NCBI RefSeq assembly: GCF_037055355.1
Contig: NZ_CP146350.1
Location: forward strand, 1,573,001 to 1,637,000
Length of the DNA: 64,000 nucleotides
Direction of reading: 5' to 3'
DNA from: Streptomyces sp. DG1A-41
GTDB lineage: Bacteria > Actinomycetota > Actinomycetes > Streptomycetales > Streptomycetaceae
In this document: positions 1 to 10,845 of the stretch, one piece after another
Layout: each line of letters begins with the position of its first letter
How positions within the stretch are numbered: position 1 is the stretch's first letter
The notes under the pieces: generated by a model
The model's database searches: none
What the model was told of the DNA's origin: nothing
The model's input: only the letters and a program-made list of their open reading frames with translations
Translations under genes and position numbers: made by a program

Positions 1-197
1 AGCTCGTCCAGGTCCCGGGAGAGCGTCGCCTGCGTGACGCTCAGCCCGTCGTCGGCGAGCAGCTTCGCCAGCTGGCTCTGCGACCGCACGGGCTGCCGGT
101 TGAGGATGTCCACGATCCGGCGGTGGCGTGCGGTGCGGGTCTGCGGCACGGCGGGCCCGTTCGCCCCCGGCTGCTCGTGGTCCTGCGCCTGGCTCAT
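1..197 (-). CDS. argR: Arginine repressor ArgR, N-terminal part (runs off the window edge)
   Basis: Only the first 65 codons are present; the rest lies left of the window. Translation starts at ATG 197 (MSQAQDHEQ) after the argD stop, with a 7-base gap. After a flexible, Gln/Pro-rich head of about 20 residues comes the winged helix-turn-helix of ArgR, readable as [20 protein letters not shown] and then [13 protein letters not shown], the recognition-helix signature of this family. ArgR binds arginine as a hexamer and represses arg genes by binding ARG boxes; the candidate boxes before argC (4518-4553) are its expected target. Its place as last gene of argC-J-B-D-R implies autoregulation through the operon promoter. 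The effector domain is not visible. Confidence 0.93.
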   Translation of the reverse strand, partial: MSQAQDHEQPGANGPAVPQTRTARHRRIVDILNRQPVRSQSQLAKLLADDGLSVTQATLSRDLDE

Positions 198-204
198 CGT
201 CGTC

Positions 205-1404
205 TCATTCCCCGGATCGTCCGTCCCCGTCAGCTGCTGCGTCGAGGACGCCGGGCAGCGCCCGGAGGAAGGCGTCCACCTCGTCGTCGCCGATGTTCAG
301 CGGCGGCATGAGCCGTACGACATCGGGGGCGGGCGCGTTCACCAGGAGGCCGGCGTCCTGAGCCGCCTGTTGCACCTGGGGCGCGAGCGGCTCGGTGAGC
401 ACGATACCCAGGAGGAGACCCGCACCCCGGACGAAATCGATCAACTCGTGGCCCAGGCCCTCGATCCCGTCCCGCAACTTCTCGCTCTGCCGCTTGACGT
501 TCTCCAGCAACCCCTCGTTCTCGATGGTGTCCAGGACGGCGAGCCCGGCGGCGCAGGCGACGGGGTTGCCGCCGAAGGTCGTGCCGTGGTGGCCGGGCTG
601 GAGCAGCTCGGCGGCGCGCCCGAAGGCGACGGTCGCGCCGAGCGGCAGTCCGCCGCCGAGGCCCTTGGCGAGGGTGACGACATCGGGCAGCACGCCCTCG
701 TGGGCCTGGTACTCGAACCAGTGGCCGGTCCGGCCGACGCCGGTCTGCACCTCGTCGAGGACGAGCAGCGCGCCGGTGGCGGCGGTGATGGCCCGGGCGG
801 CCTTGAGGTAGCCGGCCGGGGGGACCACGACCCCGTTCTCGCCCTGGATCGGCTCGATGACCACGAGGGCCGTCTCGTCCGTCACCGCGGCGGCCAGCGC
901 CTGCGCGTCGCCGTAGGGGACGTGCGTGACGTCGCCGGGCATGGGCAGGAAAGGTTCCCGCTTGCCGGGCTGGCCGGTGAGCGCGAGGGCGCCCATGGTG
1001 CGGCCGTGGAAGCCGCCCTGGGTCGCGACCATGTGGGTCCGCCCGGTGAGCCGGCCGATCTTGAAGGCGCCCTCGTTCGCCTCGGCGCCGGAGTTGCAGA
1101 AGTAGACCTTGCCGTCGCGGCCGAAGAGCCGGAGCAGCCGTTCGGCGAGCGCGACCGGCGGCTCGGCGACGAACAGGTTGGAGACATGGCCGAGGGAGGC
1201 GATCTGCCGGCTCACGGCCTCGACGACGGCCGGATGGGCGTGGCCGAGCGCGTTGACCGCGATGCCGCCGACGAAGTCCAGGTACTGCGTGCCGTCGGCG
1301 TCCCACAGCTTGGTGCCCTCACCGCGGACGAGCGGGAGCCTCGGGGTGCCGTAGTTGTTCATGAGGGCGCCCTGCCACCGCGCTGTCAGTTCCTGGTTGC
1401 TCAC
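205..1404 (-). CDS. argD: Acetylornithine aminotransferase
   Basis: This 399-residue class-III PLP aminotransferase converts N-acetylglutamate-5-semialdehyde to N2-acetylornithine with glutamate as amino donor, the fourth step of the acetylated arginine pathway in the cytoplasm. The PLP signature is complete: [11 protein letters not shown] near 103-113, the ring-stacking/phosphate motif [11 protein letters not shown] (130-140), [14 protein letters not shown] (214-227) with the cofactor Asp217, and the Schiff-base lysine in TLAKGLGGG (Lys247). Length fits ArgD (about 400). The GTG/ATG-proximal start [10 protein letters not shown] is chosen because its ATG overlaps the argB stop by four bases (1401-1404), indicating translational coupling. 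Succinyldiaminopimelate transamination as a second activity is known for the family and possible here. Confidence 0.97.
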   Translation of the reverse strand: MSNQELTARWQGALMNNYGTPRLPLVRGEGTKLWDADGTQYLDFVGGIAVNALGHAHPAVVEAVSRQIASLGHVSNLFVAEPPVALAERLLRLFGRDGKVYFCNSGAEANEGAFKIGRLTGRTHMVATQGGFHGRTMGALALTGQPGKREPFLPMPGDVTHVPYGDAQALAAAVTDETALVVIEPIQGENGVVVPPAGYLKAARAITAATGALLVLDEVQTGVGRTGHWFEYQAHEGVLPDVVTLAKGLGGGLPLGATVAFGRAAELLQPGHHGTTFGGNPVACAAGLAVLDTIENEGLLENVKRQSEKLRDGIEGLGHELIDFVRGAGLLLGIVLTEPLAPQVQQAAQDAGLLVNAPAPDVVRLMPPLNIGDDEVDAFLRALPGVLDAAADGDGRSGE

Positions 1405-2320
1405 GACTCCCCCTGTTCGCCCGGTTCCTCGGGCTTCTCGTCGGCCACGACCATCGTGCCGATCCCCTCGTCGGTGAAGATCTCCAGCAGGATCGAGTGC
1501 TGGACCCGGCCGTCGATGACCCGGGCGGTGGTGACGCCGCCCCGCACGGCGTGCAGGCAGCCCTCCATCTTCGGCACCATGCCGGAGGACAGGTCCGGCA
1601 GCAGCCGCTCCAGCTCGGAGGCGGTGAGGCGGCTGATCACCTCGTCGCTGTTCGGCCAGTCCTCGTAGAGTCCCTCGACGTCCGTGAGGACCATGAGGGT
1701 TTCGGCGCCCAGTGCAGCAGCGAGTGCCGCAGCCGCCGTATCAGCATTGACGTTGTAGACATGTCCGTCGTCCTGGGAGCGGGCGATCGAGGAGACGACC
1801 GGGATGCGGCCGTCGGCGAGCAGGGCCTCGATCGCGCCCGTGTCGATCGCGGTGATCTCGCCCACCCGCCCGATGTCGACGAGTTGGCCGTCGATCTCGG
1901 GCTGGTGCTTGGTGGCGGTGATGGTGTGCGCGTCCTCGCCCGTCAGGCCGACGGCGAGCGGTCCGTGCTGGTTGAGCAGCCCGACCAGCTCCCGCTGCAC
2001 CTGCCCGGCCAGCACCATCCGTACGACGTCCATGGCGTCCTCGGTGGTCACCCTCAGGCCCGCCTTGAACTCACTGACGATGCCGTGCTGGTCGAGGGCG
2101 GCGCTGATCTGCGGGCCGCCGCCGTGCACGACGACGGGCTTGAGGCCGGCGTGGTGCAGGAACACCACGTCCTGGGCGAAGGCGGCCTTCAGGTCCTCGT
2201 CGACCATGGCGTTGCCGCCGAACTTGATGACGACCGTCTTGCCGTTGTGCCGGACCAGCCACGGCAACGCCTCGATGAGGATCTGCGCCTTGGGCAGGGC
2301 GGTGTGTTTGCGGGTAGTGC

Positions 2321-2324
<4 letters not shown>
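1401..2324 (-). CDS. argB: Acetylglutamate kinase
   Basis: A 307-residue amino-acid-kinase family protein that phosphorylates N-acetylglutamate at the gamma carboxylate, the second arginine step and usually the arginine-feedback step in actinobacteria. The nucleotide/phosphate motifs are visible: [10 protein letters not shown] (Lys34) and VHGGGPQIS (about 67-74), plus the C-terminal [11 protein letters not shown] loop that surrounds the substrate. The N-terminal extension of about 25 residues before VVIKFGG is the type associated with arginine-sensitive, hexameric enzymes. ATG 2324 overlaps the argJ stop (ATGA at 2321-2324) and its own stop overlaps argD, so the operon is coupled. Confidence 0.97.
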
Positions 2325-4509
<2,185 letters not shown>

Positions 4510-4517
4510 TTAGAGGG

Positions 4518-4553
4518 CATGACTATACGTTTCTCTGCACGTTTATGCAATTC
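4518..4553 (-). promoter_or_regulatory. Candidate ARG boxes in the argC promoter
   Basis: On the minus strand the AT-rich stretch contains TTGCATAAACGTGCA and AACGTATAGTCATGC in tandem, each resembling half of an ArgR box with the TGCAT/ATGCA core. It is the only AT-rich block between argC and the divergent ATPase gene and sits 20-55 bases before the argC start. Known biology: Streptomyces ArgR binds tandem ARG boxes before argC. The exact box limits are my estimate. Confidence 0.6.
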
Positions 4554-4705
4554 TGAGCGCGTGACTTTTCCGGGGCTGAACGGTCTGCGGCGGGCACCCG
4601 GTGACCCGCGCCGATGAACACCGAAGCCGTACCGGTCTTCTGCCGTGCCCGTCCTGTGACGTGCTCGGCACCGGCCCGCGGCACGCACACCGCTAGCGTC
4701 GGCCC

Positions 4706-5227
4706 ATGATCGTATGGCTCAACGGCACCCATGGCGCGGGCAAGACGACGACCAGTGCACTGGTGCAGCCGCTCCTGACGGATTCACGGGTGTTCGACGC
4801 CGAGAAGGTCGGCGAAACACTCATGGACATCAGGCCGGGACTGCCCGAGACGGACAACTTCCAGCACTGGCCGCCATGGCGGCCGCTCGTAGTCGAGACC
4901 GCCCGCCGTGTACTCGCCTACACCGGCGGCACTCTGGTGATCCCCATGACGGTCCTGGTCGAGGAGTACTGGCGCGAGATCAGCACGGGCCTCGCCCAAC
5001 ATGCCATTCCGGTACGCCACTTCGTCCTGCACGCCGACCAGGACACCCTCCGCGGGCGCATCGAGGGGGACACTGTGCTCGGCCCCTCCTCATTCCGTCT
5101 CAAATATCTCGAGCCCTACGCGGAGGCGGCCCGCACGTGGCTGCACGACGAGGCCGAGGTCGTCGACACCACCCACCTCACGCCCGACCAAGCCGCCCTG
5201 CGGATCGCGGAGGCCGTCAAGGGCTGA
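4706..5227 (+). CDS. TmrB-like AAA ATPase (P-loop nucleotide-binding protein)
   Basis: A 173-residue single-domain P-loop protein. The Walker A motif is at the very start (MIVWLNGTHGAGKTTT, Gly7-Thr15), the arrangement of shikimate/gluconate kinase-like proteins and of the tunicamycin-resistance protein TmrB. The pattern WLNGTxGAGKTTT, the FDAEKVG motif that replaces a switch region, and the C-terminal VVDTTHLTPDQAALRI are typical of the TmrB-like group widespread in actinobacteria. It probably phosphorylates or binds a small metabolite; a link to tunicamycin is not implied. It diverges from argC across 208 bases and stands alone; the next gene is 76 bases downstream. Confidence 0.75.
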   Translation: MIVWLNGTHGAGKTTTSALVQPLLTDSRVFDAEKVGETLMDIRPGLPETDNFQHWPPWRPLVVETARRVLAYTGGTLVIPMTVLVEEYWREISTGLAQHAIPVRHFVLHADQDTLRGRIEGDTVLGPSSFRLKYLEPYAEAARTWLHDEAEVVDTTHLTPDQAALRIAEAVKG

Positions 5228-5303
5228 GGCTTGATCCGCCCTGGCTGGGACAGCACCTCGCCGTCTCAACCGACGCTCGGCCCCGCCGCGTAACCTGCCC
5301 CCA

Positions 5304-5775
5304 GTGGGCAACACCTTCCGCGCAGGAGACGACAGCCTCTATCTGCCCAACGGAGGCACCGAGGTCTTCGTCGAGGTGCTGACGCTCGCCGTGTCGGCAC
5401 TGGCCGAGCACCCCTGGGAGCACCGGTTCGCGGGCATGCTGGCGTGGCAGGACCAGAACGTCATGGGGCGGGGTGCGGTCGGGTTCGACCTGACGGACAT
5501 CGACTGGGGCGAGTCCGGCGAGGAGCGGGCGACGACCAAGGCCTTCGTGCTGCGCGGCCGCGCAGCGGCACCGCTGGGACGAACTCGGCTACGAGCCGCC
5601 GTTCGCCGACGAGTATGTGCGGCGGTTCCGGGAGATCGTCGCGGCCTTCGATCCGGCCACGGCGACTCCACGGCAGGACGCGTTCCCGGACGACGGATGC
5701 GTCGCCTGCTGCGCGCGGCACCGGGTGCTGAGCGCGCTGCCGTACTGGGAGGGATGCGTGTTCTGTCACCGGTGA
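5304..5775 (+). pseudogene. Conserved unknown protein broken by a frameshift near 5551-5570
   Basis: Reading from GTG 5304 gives GNTFRAGDDSLYLPNGGTEVF and a well-formed globular sequence to TTKAFVLR (about residue 88); it then loses sense and would run on out of phase into the next gene. Shifting to the next frame at about 5565 resumes a sensible sequence, HRWDELGYEPPFADEYVRRF, ending at TGA 5775 with a cysteine-rich tail, GCVACCARH and EGCVFCH, that looks metal binding. The join gives about 156 residues. I do not know the function. The 42-base gap to the SUKH gene suggests an operon. It may be a true pseudogene or a one-base sequencing error. Confidence 0.6.
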
Positions 5776-5817
5776 CAGAATCGGCGGCCCAGCCGATGAT
5801 CATCCCGGAGGGCCCGA

Positions 5818-7014
5818 GTGACCCTGGATCTGGCCGGCTTCACCAAGCCGCACGCCGAGCGCCCGCCCGCGCCCGTCCCCGTCGACTGGGCGGCCGTCGA
5901 GGAGTGGCTCGGGATGCGGCTGCCGGACGACTACAAGCGGCTGGCCGACCGGTACGGGCCGGTGGACTTCGGTGAGTTCCTCTGGATCCACGTGCCCTGC
6001 GCCGACGGACGCTTCGACTACGGCGAGTGGCTGCGGCAGACCCACCGCGAGGCGCGCATCGAGGCGCGTGAGCTGCCGGAGGACGAGCGGCCGGCCGTGC
6101 ACCCCGTACCCGGCGGGCTGCTGGCCTGGGGCGAGAGCCGGGGCAGCGACACCCTGTTCTGGGACACCTCCGCCTCGGACGACCCCGACGAGTGGACGGT
6201 GGTCGTACGGCACACCGGAGTGGTGCCCGGCAGCGGACTGCTCCCCTGGCACCGGTACGACCTCACCCTCACGGAATACCTGCGGCACACCGTCCGCGAC
6301 AGCTGGGAGACGCCGTCACCGCCCGGCCCGCTGATGGGCCCGCTGCCCGGCACCCTCGCCCGCACCGCCTTCCTGGACGCCGCCGGGCCCTGGACCCCGC
6401 CGGCCCCCACCGAGCCCCGCCTCACCGAGGCCGAGCGCCGCGTCGCCCTGGAGACCGGCACCGGCCTCGCCGCCCTGCGTCTGCTGACCCCGCCGCCCGA
6501 GCGGCCGTACCTCGGCGACGGCACCTGGGAGGGGCTGTTCGACACGCTGGGTTCCCGGCTGCCGAGGGAGTACGTGGAGCTCATGGAGGTGTACGGCGCC
6601 GGCTCCTGGAGCGGGTGGCTGCGCTTCCAGGCACCCCTGCGGACGGCCGCGCCGCGCTTCCCCGCGTTCGTCGAGGAGACGCTGGAGGCGTACGAGGAGC
6701 TGAGGAAGGGGTTCCCGGACTGGTACCCGCTGGCCACCTGGCCCGCGCCCGGCGGTTTCCTGCCCTTCGCCGACTCCATCGACGGCGACCACCTCGGCTG
6801 GCTCGCGCAGGGGGACGACCCCGACGCCTGGCCGCTGGTCTTCTGGCCCCGGCACGCGGACCAGGGGCCTGCTCTGGAGGGCGGGCTGCTGGACACGCTG
6901 CTCGCCTGGCAGCGCGGCAGGCTCGTCACGCCCGGCCTGTGCGCCTGGGACGAGGAGGACGACCCCGTGGAGTTCGCCGCTTTCGAGCCCTGGGACGACA
7001 GCGCCCACGCGTGA
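5818..7014 (+). CDS. Tandem SUKH (SMI1/KNR4-like) domain protein
   Basis: The 398-residue protein carries two SUKH-like units. The first, about 15-170, has VDWAAVEEWLGMRLPDDYKR followed by LADRYGPVDFGEFLWIHVP; the second, about 215-380, has LFDTLGSRLPREYVELMEVYGAGSWSGWLRF. The pattern W..(L/V)E..LG.RLP.DY..L...YG is the family hallmark. SUKH proteins are commonly immunity proteins against polymorphic toxins, but many actinobacterial copies stand alone with no toxin, as here: no nuclease or Rhs toxin is nearby. GTG 5818 is chosen because it gives TLDLAGF, matching the LDLTGF start of the next gene; a strong ribosome binding site (GGAGGG) lies just before. Confidence 0.75.
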   Translation: MTLDLAGFTKPHAERPPAPVPVDWAAVEEWLGMRLPDDYKRLADRYGPVDFGEFLWIHVPCADGRFDYGEWLRQTHREARIEARELPEDERPAVHPVPGGLLAWGESRGSDTLFWDTSASDDPDEWTVVVRHTGVVPGSGLLPWHRYDLTLTEYLRHTVRDSWETPSPPGPLMGPLPGTLARTAFLDAAGPWTPPAPTEPRLTEAERRVALETGTGLAALRLLTPPPERPYLGDGTWEGLFDTLGSRLPREYVELMEVYGAGSWSGWLRFQAPLRTAAPRFPAFVEETLEAYEELRKGFPDWYPLATWPAPGGFLPFADSIDGDHLGWLAQGDDPDAWPLVFWPRHADQGPALEGGLLDTLLAWQRGRLVTPGLCAWDEEDDPVEFAAFEPWDDSAHA

Positions 7015-7047
7015 GCCCCGCCTGCCGGGCGCGCCGGCCGGCCCGCG

Positions 7048-7728
7048 ATGATGATCTTCATGACACCGATCACCGGCCTGGACCTGACCGGCTTCACCGA
7101 GCGTGAGCCCGGCGTGTGGACCGACGAGCGGGGGCTCGTCCTCTCGGTCCACTTCTTCCCCCTCGTACCGGACCTTCCGGCCTCGCTGGAGGAACCCGAC
7201 CGGCTGCGCTTCGGTCTCGCGCAGGGCGCTGCAGGGGCGGGCGGGGGGCTCATCGAGGCGGTGCTCGGCGCCATGGACGGCGTGCCCGCGGTCCGGCAGC
7301 TCATCAAGGTGCCCCGGCCGACCGGGCACGGCCAGGTCTTCCTCGGTTCGTGGACCGTCCCGAAGGCCGGCTGCAGCACGGTCCTGAAAGCGCAGGCCGC
7401 CGAGGGCGCGACGACCGGGATGCGGGAAGCGATGGTCATGGCCCAGGTGGGCCCCGCCGACTACTTCCGGCCGCACCCCTACGCGCCCGGCCTGGGCGGC
7501 GGACTGCCGTACCACGTGGGCGACCACGAGCAGTGGGACGCGCAGTTCCCCGACCACCCGCTCACCCTGGTCCGCGCCGCCCTGAACCGGATCACGCCGA
7601 CCGTCACGCTCGACGACCGGTTCAAGATCCTGCCGCCGTTCGGCACACCGGCCGCACCGACGGCATCTGCGGCCGAGCCACGGCCCGAGAAGCGCGGCTG
7701 GTTCGGCCGCCGCAGGAACCAGGGCTGA
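7048..7728 (+). CDS. Conserved hypothetical protein
   Basis: I do not recognise a named domain. About 226 residues; ITGLDLTGFTEREPGVWTDERG at the start echoes the LDLAGF start of the preceding SUKH protein, hinting at a shared context. A soluble beta-rich middle is followed by a charged tail with an arginine-rich end (KRGWFGRRRNQG). The start is uncertain: ATG 7048, 7051 and 7060 are all in frame and none has a clear ribosome binding site. It follows the SUKH gene by 33 bases and ends before a strong bidirectional terminator, so it is probably the last gene of the 4.7-7.7 kb run. Confidence 0.6.
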   Translation: MMIFMTPITGLDLTGFTEREPGVWTDERGLVLSVHFFPLVPDLPASLEEPDRLRFGLAQGAAGAGGGLIEAVLGAMDGVPAVRQLIKVPRPTGHGQVFLGSWTVPKAGCSTVLKAQAAEGATTGMREAMVMAQVGPADYFRPHPYAPGLGGGLPYHVGDHEQWDAQFPDHPLTLVRAALNRITPTVTLDDRFKILPPFGTPAAPTASAAEPRPEKRGWFGRRRNQG

Positions 7729-7735
7729 GACGAGC

Positions 7736-7766
7736 GCGGGCTGCCGCCCCTTGGACGGCAGCCCGC
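7736..7766. terminator. Bidirectional hairpin terminator between convergent genes
   Basis: Perfect 11-bp stem, GCGGGCTGCCG (7736-7746) with CGGCAGCCCGC (7756-7766), and a 9-base loop. It lies between the plus-strand gene ending at 7728 and the minus-strand arabinofuranosidase ending at 7784, so it can serve both. Confidence 0.8.
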
Positions 7767-7783
7767 GGACCCGGTCCCGGCGG

Positions 7784-10267
7784 TTACCTCTGCTTGATCC
7801 GCAGGAAGGTGACGGAGTTCGCCGGGAAGGTGTAGGTGAACTTCCCGGCCACGCCACGGAAGGTGGAGGTCACCGGCGTCACCGGCGTGTCCGTCTCCGT
7901 GTTGACGGCGTCCTGGTCGGCGGCCAGCGTGGTCACGCGGGCGGTGGAGGCGACCTTGGCGCCACCCAGGTCGACGGCCGTGCGGGCCTCGGCGGACTGG
8001 GCGTTGACGACCTTGACGATCAGGTCACCGGTCTTGGCGTCCTTGGTGACGACCTGGCGGAACGGCTCGGCCGGCTTGTCGTCCTTGAAGCTGCCCCACT
8101 CCTTGCCGTCCAGGAACAGGGTGACCTGACGGCCGCGGATCTTGATGTCGATGTCGTAGGCGCGGCCCGTCTCGATCGACCCGGCCTTCGTCATCAGCGT
8201 GCCCTTGCCGCCGTCGACGGCCTGCTCGATCGCGGACTGGGTGTTGTTCCAGCCGCCCAGGTTCCACCAGTAGAAGTTGCCGGTGTCCTTGACGCCGAAG
8301 GCGACGAGGAAGCCCTCGTTGCCGGACTTCTTGGTGGCCTTCACATGCAGGTCGTAGTCCTTCCAGGCCGGGTCGCCCGCCGTGACCATGGTGTTCTCGG
8401 CGGCGGTGTCGGTCTGGACGTACTGCCCGTCCTGGATGCTCCAGCTGCCCCGGCCGCTGGTGGTCCACTTCGAGGCGTCAGCGGAGAAGTCGTCGCTGAG
8501 CAGGGTCGAGCCGTCGGCCGCGGTGACCTTCACGTCGTCGTACGCGGCGCTGGTCGCCCACGTGGACAGGCCGACGGCACCCGTGATCGGGCCGCTGACG
8601 TTCGGCGTGGTGGTGGCCTTCGACGGGACGACGCGGTCGCCGACGTTGGTCATGAACAGCTTCTGGACCTCGTAGTTGGCCGAGTTCCAGGAGGCCCGGT
8701 TGTTGAACCAGATCATGTCCGGCCGCCACTGGACGTAGTCCTCGTTGGCGAGCAGCGGGGCGTAGGAGGCCAGCTTGACGATGTCCGCGTTGCGCTCCAG
8801 GCCGGTCATGAAGGCGGCCTCGGCGAGGCCGTTCTTCCAGGCGTTGCCCTGGGAGGCGTACTCGCCGAGGAAGACCTTGGGGCCCTGGCGGTCGTAGGAG
8901 TCGTAGCGGTCGTTGTTCTGGAGGAACCAGTTCGGGCTGTTGTAGTAGTGCTCGTCGACCATGTCGACGTTGCCCTCGCGGTTGAGCTGCCAGGCCGTGT
9001 CGAAGGTCGTGCCGGCGTCGTCCGGGCCAGAGTTGGAGATGACGGTGATGTCCGGGTACTTGGCCTCGATGGCGGCCCGGAACTGCTGGAAGCGGGCGAA
9101 GAACTCCTTCGGGAGGTTCTCCTCGTTGCCGACCCCGATGTGGGTCAGGTGGAAGGGCTTGGGGTGGCCCATCTGCGCGCGGACCTTGCCCCACTTGGAG
9201 GTCGCCGGGCCGTTGGCGAACTCGATGAGGTCGAGGGTGTCCTGGATGTGCCGCTTGAGCAGCGCGTCGTCCTCGGTGGCCTTGTTCTGGCCGCAGCCGG
9301 TCACCAGGGCCGGGACGACGGGCAGCGGCATGGCGCCGATGTCCTCGGAGAAGCGGAAGTACTCGTAGTAGCCGAGGCCGTAGCTCTGGTTGTAGCCCCA
9401 GAAGTTGGCGTTGGTGGCGCGCTGCTCTACGGGGCCGATGGTGTCCTTCCACTGGTAGCTGCGCTTGCGCTGCCAGTTCGAGGCCTCGCTGTAGTCCTCC
9501 ATGGAGCCGGTGTTGACCAGGCAGCCGCCGGGGAAGCGCACGAAGCCCGGCTTCAGGGCGGCGATCTTCTCGGCGAGGTCCTTGCGCAGGCCGTTCGGCT
9601 GGTTCTTGTAGGTGTCGCGCGGGAAGAGCGATATCTCGTCGAGCGCGGCGGCGTTCGTCGAGGCCACGGCGAGGCGGCCGCGGTTGCTGGTGCGGGTCGC
9701 GGTGAAGGTGGCCTTGTACTTGGCCCAGCCGCCCTTGACGGCCACCTGCCGAGCGGTCGCCAGCGTGCCTGCCGTGTCCTTGAGGGAGACGGTCAGCGTG
9801 CTGCCGCTCTCGGCGCGGGCCCACACGGAGAAGTCGTACTTCTTGCCCTGCTCGACCCGGATGCCGGTGTTGTAGCCGGCGTTCGTCACGGAGGAACCGG
9901 CGCCCAGGGACAGGTAGTTGCGGTTGCGCTCGTTGAGGCGGCCCGAGTCGTTCACGACCTCGGCCGTGCCGCCGACCGTCCACGAGGTCAGGGGCGTGTA
10001 GGAGCCGTTGTCCGCGGTGGAGTACTCGAAGGAGCGGTTCTGCACGAGCTCGGCGTACAGACCGCCGTCGGCGGCCCGGTTGATGTCCTCGAAGAAGACG
10101 CCGTACATCGTGTCGTCGATCGCCGCACCCTGGGCGGACGGGTCGACGGTGATCGCGTAGTCGGTGACGTCCTCGGCGTGCGCGGGGGCCGGTACGAGGG
10201 CTGCTGCCGTCAGGAGGGCGGTGGTCGTGAGACCGATTCTCCATCGGGTGCGGGCGGTGCGTGGCAT
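7784..10267 (-). CDS. Secreted alpha-L-arabinofuranosidase, GH51 with carbohydrate-binding modules
   Basis: An 827-residue exported enzyme that removes terminal arabinofuranosyl residues from arabinan/arabinoxylan. A Sec signal peptide covers 1-31 (RTRWR, hydrophobic core, APAHA cleavage). A CBM4/9-like domain (about 75-215) precedes the catalytic TIM barrel: acid/base Glu382 in GVGNEEN and nucleophile Glu469 in FLGEYAS, the GH51 pair. About 565-745 forms an inserted concanavalin-like (DUF1080/LamG) domain (DDFSADASKWTT, GNFYWWNLGGWNNT), and the C-terminal beta-sandwich ends with FPANSVTFLRIKQR. The gene is monocistronic, divergent from the DUF6314 gene over 86 bases that contain an inverted repeat (10298-10332), a likely operator. 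Confidence 0.93.
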   Translation of the reverse strand: MPRTARTRWRIGLTTTALLTAAALVPAPAHAEDVTDYAITVDPSAQGAAIDDTMYGVFFEDINRAADGGLYAELVQNRSFEYSTADNGSYTPLTSWTVGGTAEVVNDSGRLNERNRNYLSLGAGSSVTNAGYNTGIRVEQGKKYDFSVWARAESGSTLTVSLKDTAGTLATARQVAVKGGWAKYKATFTATRTSNRGRLAVASTNAAALDEISLFPRDTYKNQPNGLRKDLAEKIAALKPGFVRFPGGCLVNTGSMEDYSEASNWQRKRSYQWKDTIGPVEQRATNANFWGYNQSYGLGYYEYFRFSEDIGAMPLPVVPALVTGCGQNKATEDDALLKRHIQDTLDLIEFANGPATSKWGKVRAQMGHPKPFHLTHIGVGNEENLPKEFFARFQQFRAAIEAKYPDITVISNSGPDDAGTTFDTAWQLNREGNVDMVDEHYYNSPNWFLQNNDRYDSYDRQGPKVFLGEYASQGNAWKNGLAEAAFMTGLERNADIVKLASYAPLLANEDYVQWRPDMIWFNNRASWNSANYEVQKLFMTNVGDRVVPSKATTTPNVSGPITGAVGLSTWATSAAYDDVKVTAADGSTLLSDDFSADASKWTTSGRGSWSIQDGQYVQTDTAAENTMVTAGDPAWKDYDLHVKATKKSGNEGFLVAFGVKDTGNFYWWNLGGWNNTQSAIEQAVDGGKGTLMTKAGSIETGRAYDIDIKIRGRQVTLFLDGKEWGSFKDDKPAEPFRQVVTKDAKTGDLIVKVVNAQSAEARTAVDLGGAKVASTARVTTLAADQDAVNTETDTPVTPVTSTFRGVAGKFTYTFPANSVTFLRIKQR

Positions 10268-10297
10268 GGATACTCCGCGGCTCTCTGGTAGAGGAGT

Positions 10298-10332
10298 GTT
10301 CGAAATATCAGACGTTGATCAGCACTTCGAAC
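10298..10332. promoter_or_regulatory. Inverted repeat in the GH51/DUF6314 divergent promoter
   Basis: GTTCGAA (10298-10304) and TTCGAAC (10326-10332) form a perfect 7-bp inverted repeat, with an AT-rich centre AATATCAGACGTTGATCA. It lies 30-65 bases before the arabinofuranosidase start and 20-55 bases before the DUF6314 start. It could be an operator for a sugar-responsive repressor; the regulator is not in the window. Confidence 0.45.
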
Positions 10333-10353
10333 GGCAAGATAGGGAGGGGACCG

Positions 10354-10845
10354 ATGCGCGTCAATGGGTCGCGCAGCAACGATTGGGACGGAGAGCGGTA
10401 CGAGATGGGCGAGTTCTGGCCGGTGCCGGACGTACTGGCTTACCTGGCCGGGCGATGGCGGGTGGCCAGGGCGGTGCGGGATCTCGCGAACGGCGAGCAG
10501 GGGGAGTTCTCGGGAACTACCGTCTTCGCCGCTAAGGAGGACGGCGGGCTGCTGCACCAGGAGTCCGGAACCTTCGTCTGGCAGGGCGTCGCCCGGCCCG
10601 CCGGGCGGACGCTGCGGTTCCTGCCGGGCCCGGGCGGCACGGCGCACGTGCGGTTCGCGGACGGGCGGCCGTTCCACGACCTGGACCTCACGTCCGGACG
10701 GCACATCGCCGACCACCCCTGCGCGGCGGACCTCTACCGCGGCGAGTTCACCGTCCGCGACCCGGACCACTGGCGAACGGTGTGGCACGTACGCGGCCCG
10801 GCAAAGGACCTGGTGCTCCGCACGGACTACGCACGCGAGGCTTGA
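10354..10845 (+). CDS. DUF6314 family protein
   Basis: A 163-residue cytoplasmic protein matching the DUF6314 family, recognisable by the N-terminal YLAGRWRVARAVRDL, the FVWQG segment, FADGRPFHDLDL, the CAADLYRGEF motif and the final VWHVRGPAKDLVL. These are lipocalin-like beta-barrel proteins of unknown function. ATG 10354 is chosen because an AGGGAGGGG ribosome binding site precedes it by a few bases; ATG 10405 (MGEFWPVPD) is an alternative that begins nearer the conserved core. Its 3' end overlaps the end of the opposing phosphatase-like gene by 19 bases. Confidence 0.75.
   Translation: MRVNGSRSNDWDGERYEMGEFWPVPDVLAYLAGRWRVARAVRDLANGEQGEFSGTTVFAAKEDGGLLHQESGTFVWQGVARPAGRTLRFLPGPGGTAHVRFADGRPFHDLDLTSGRHIADHPCAADLYRGEFTVRDPDHWRTVWHVRGPAKDLVLRTDYAREA

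Noticed and set aside
7751..10291. Long plus-strand open frame (846 codons) opposite the arabinofuranosidase
   Set aside because: A mirror frame of a high-GC gene; its composition is Gly/Val/Leu-rich without domains and the minus-strand GH51 protein is clear.
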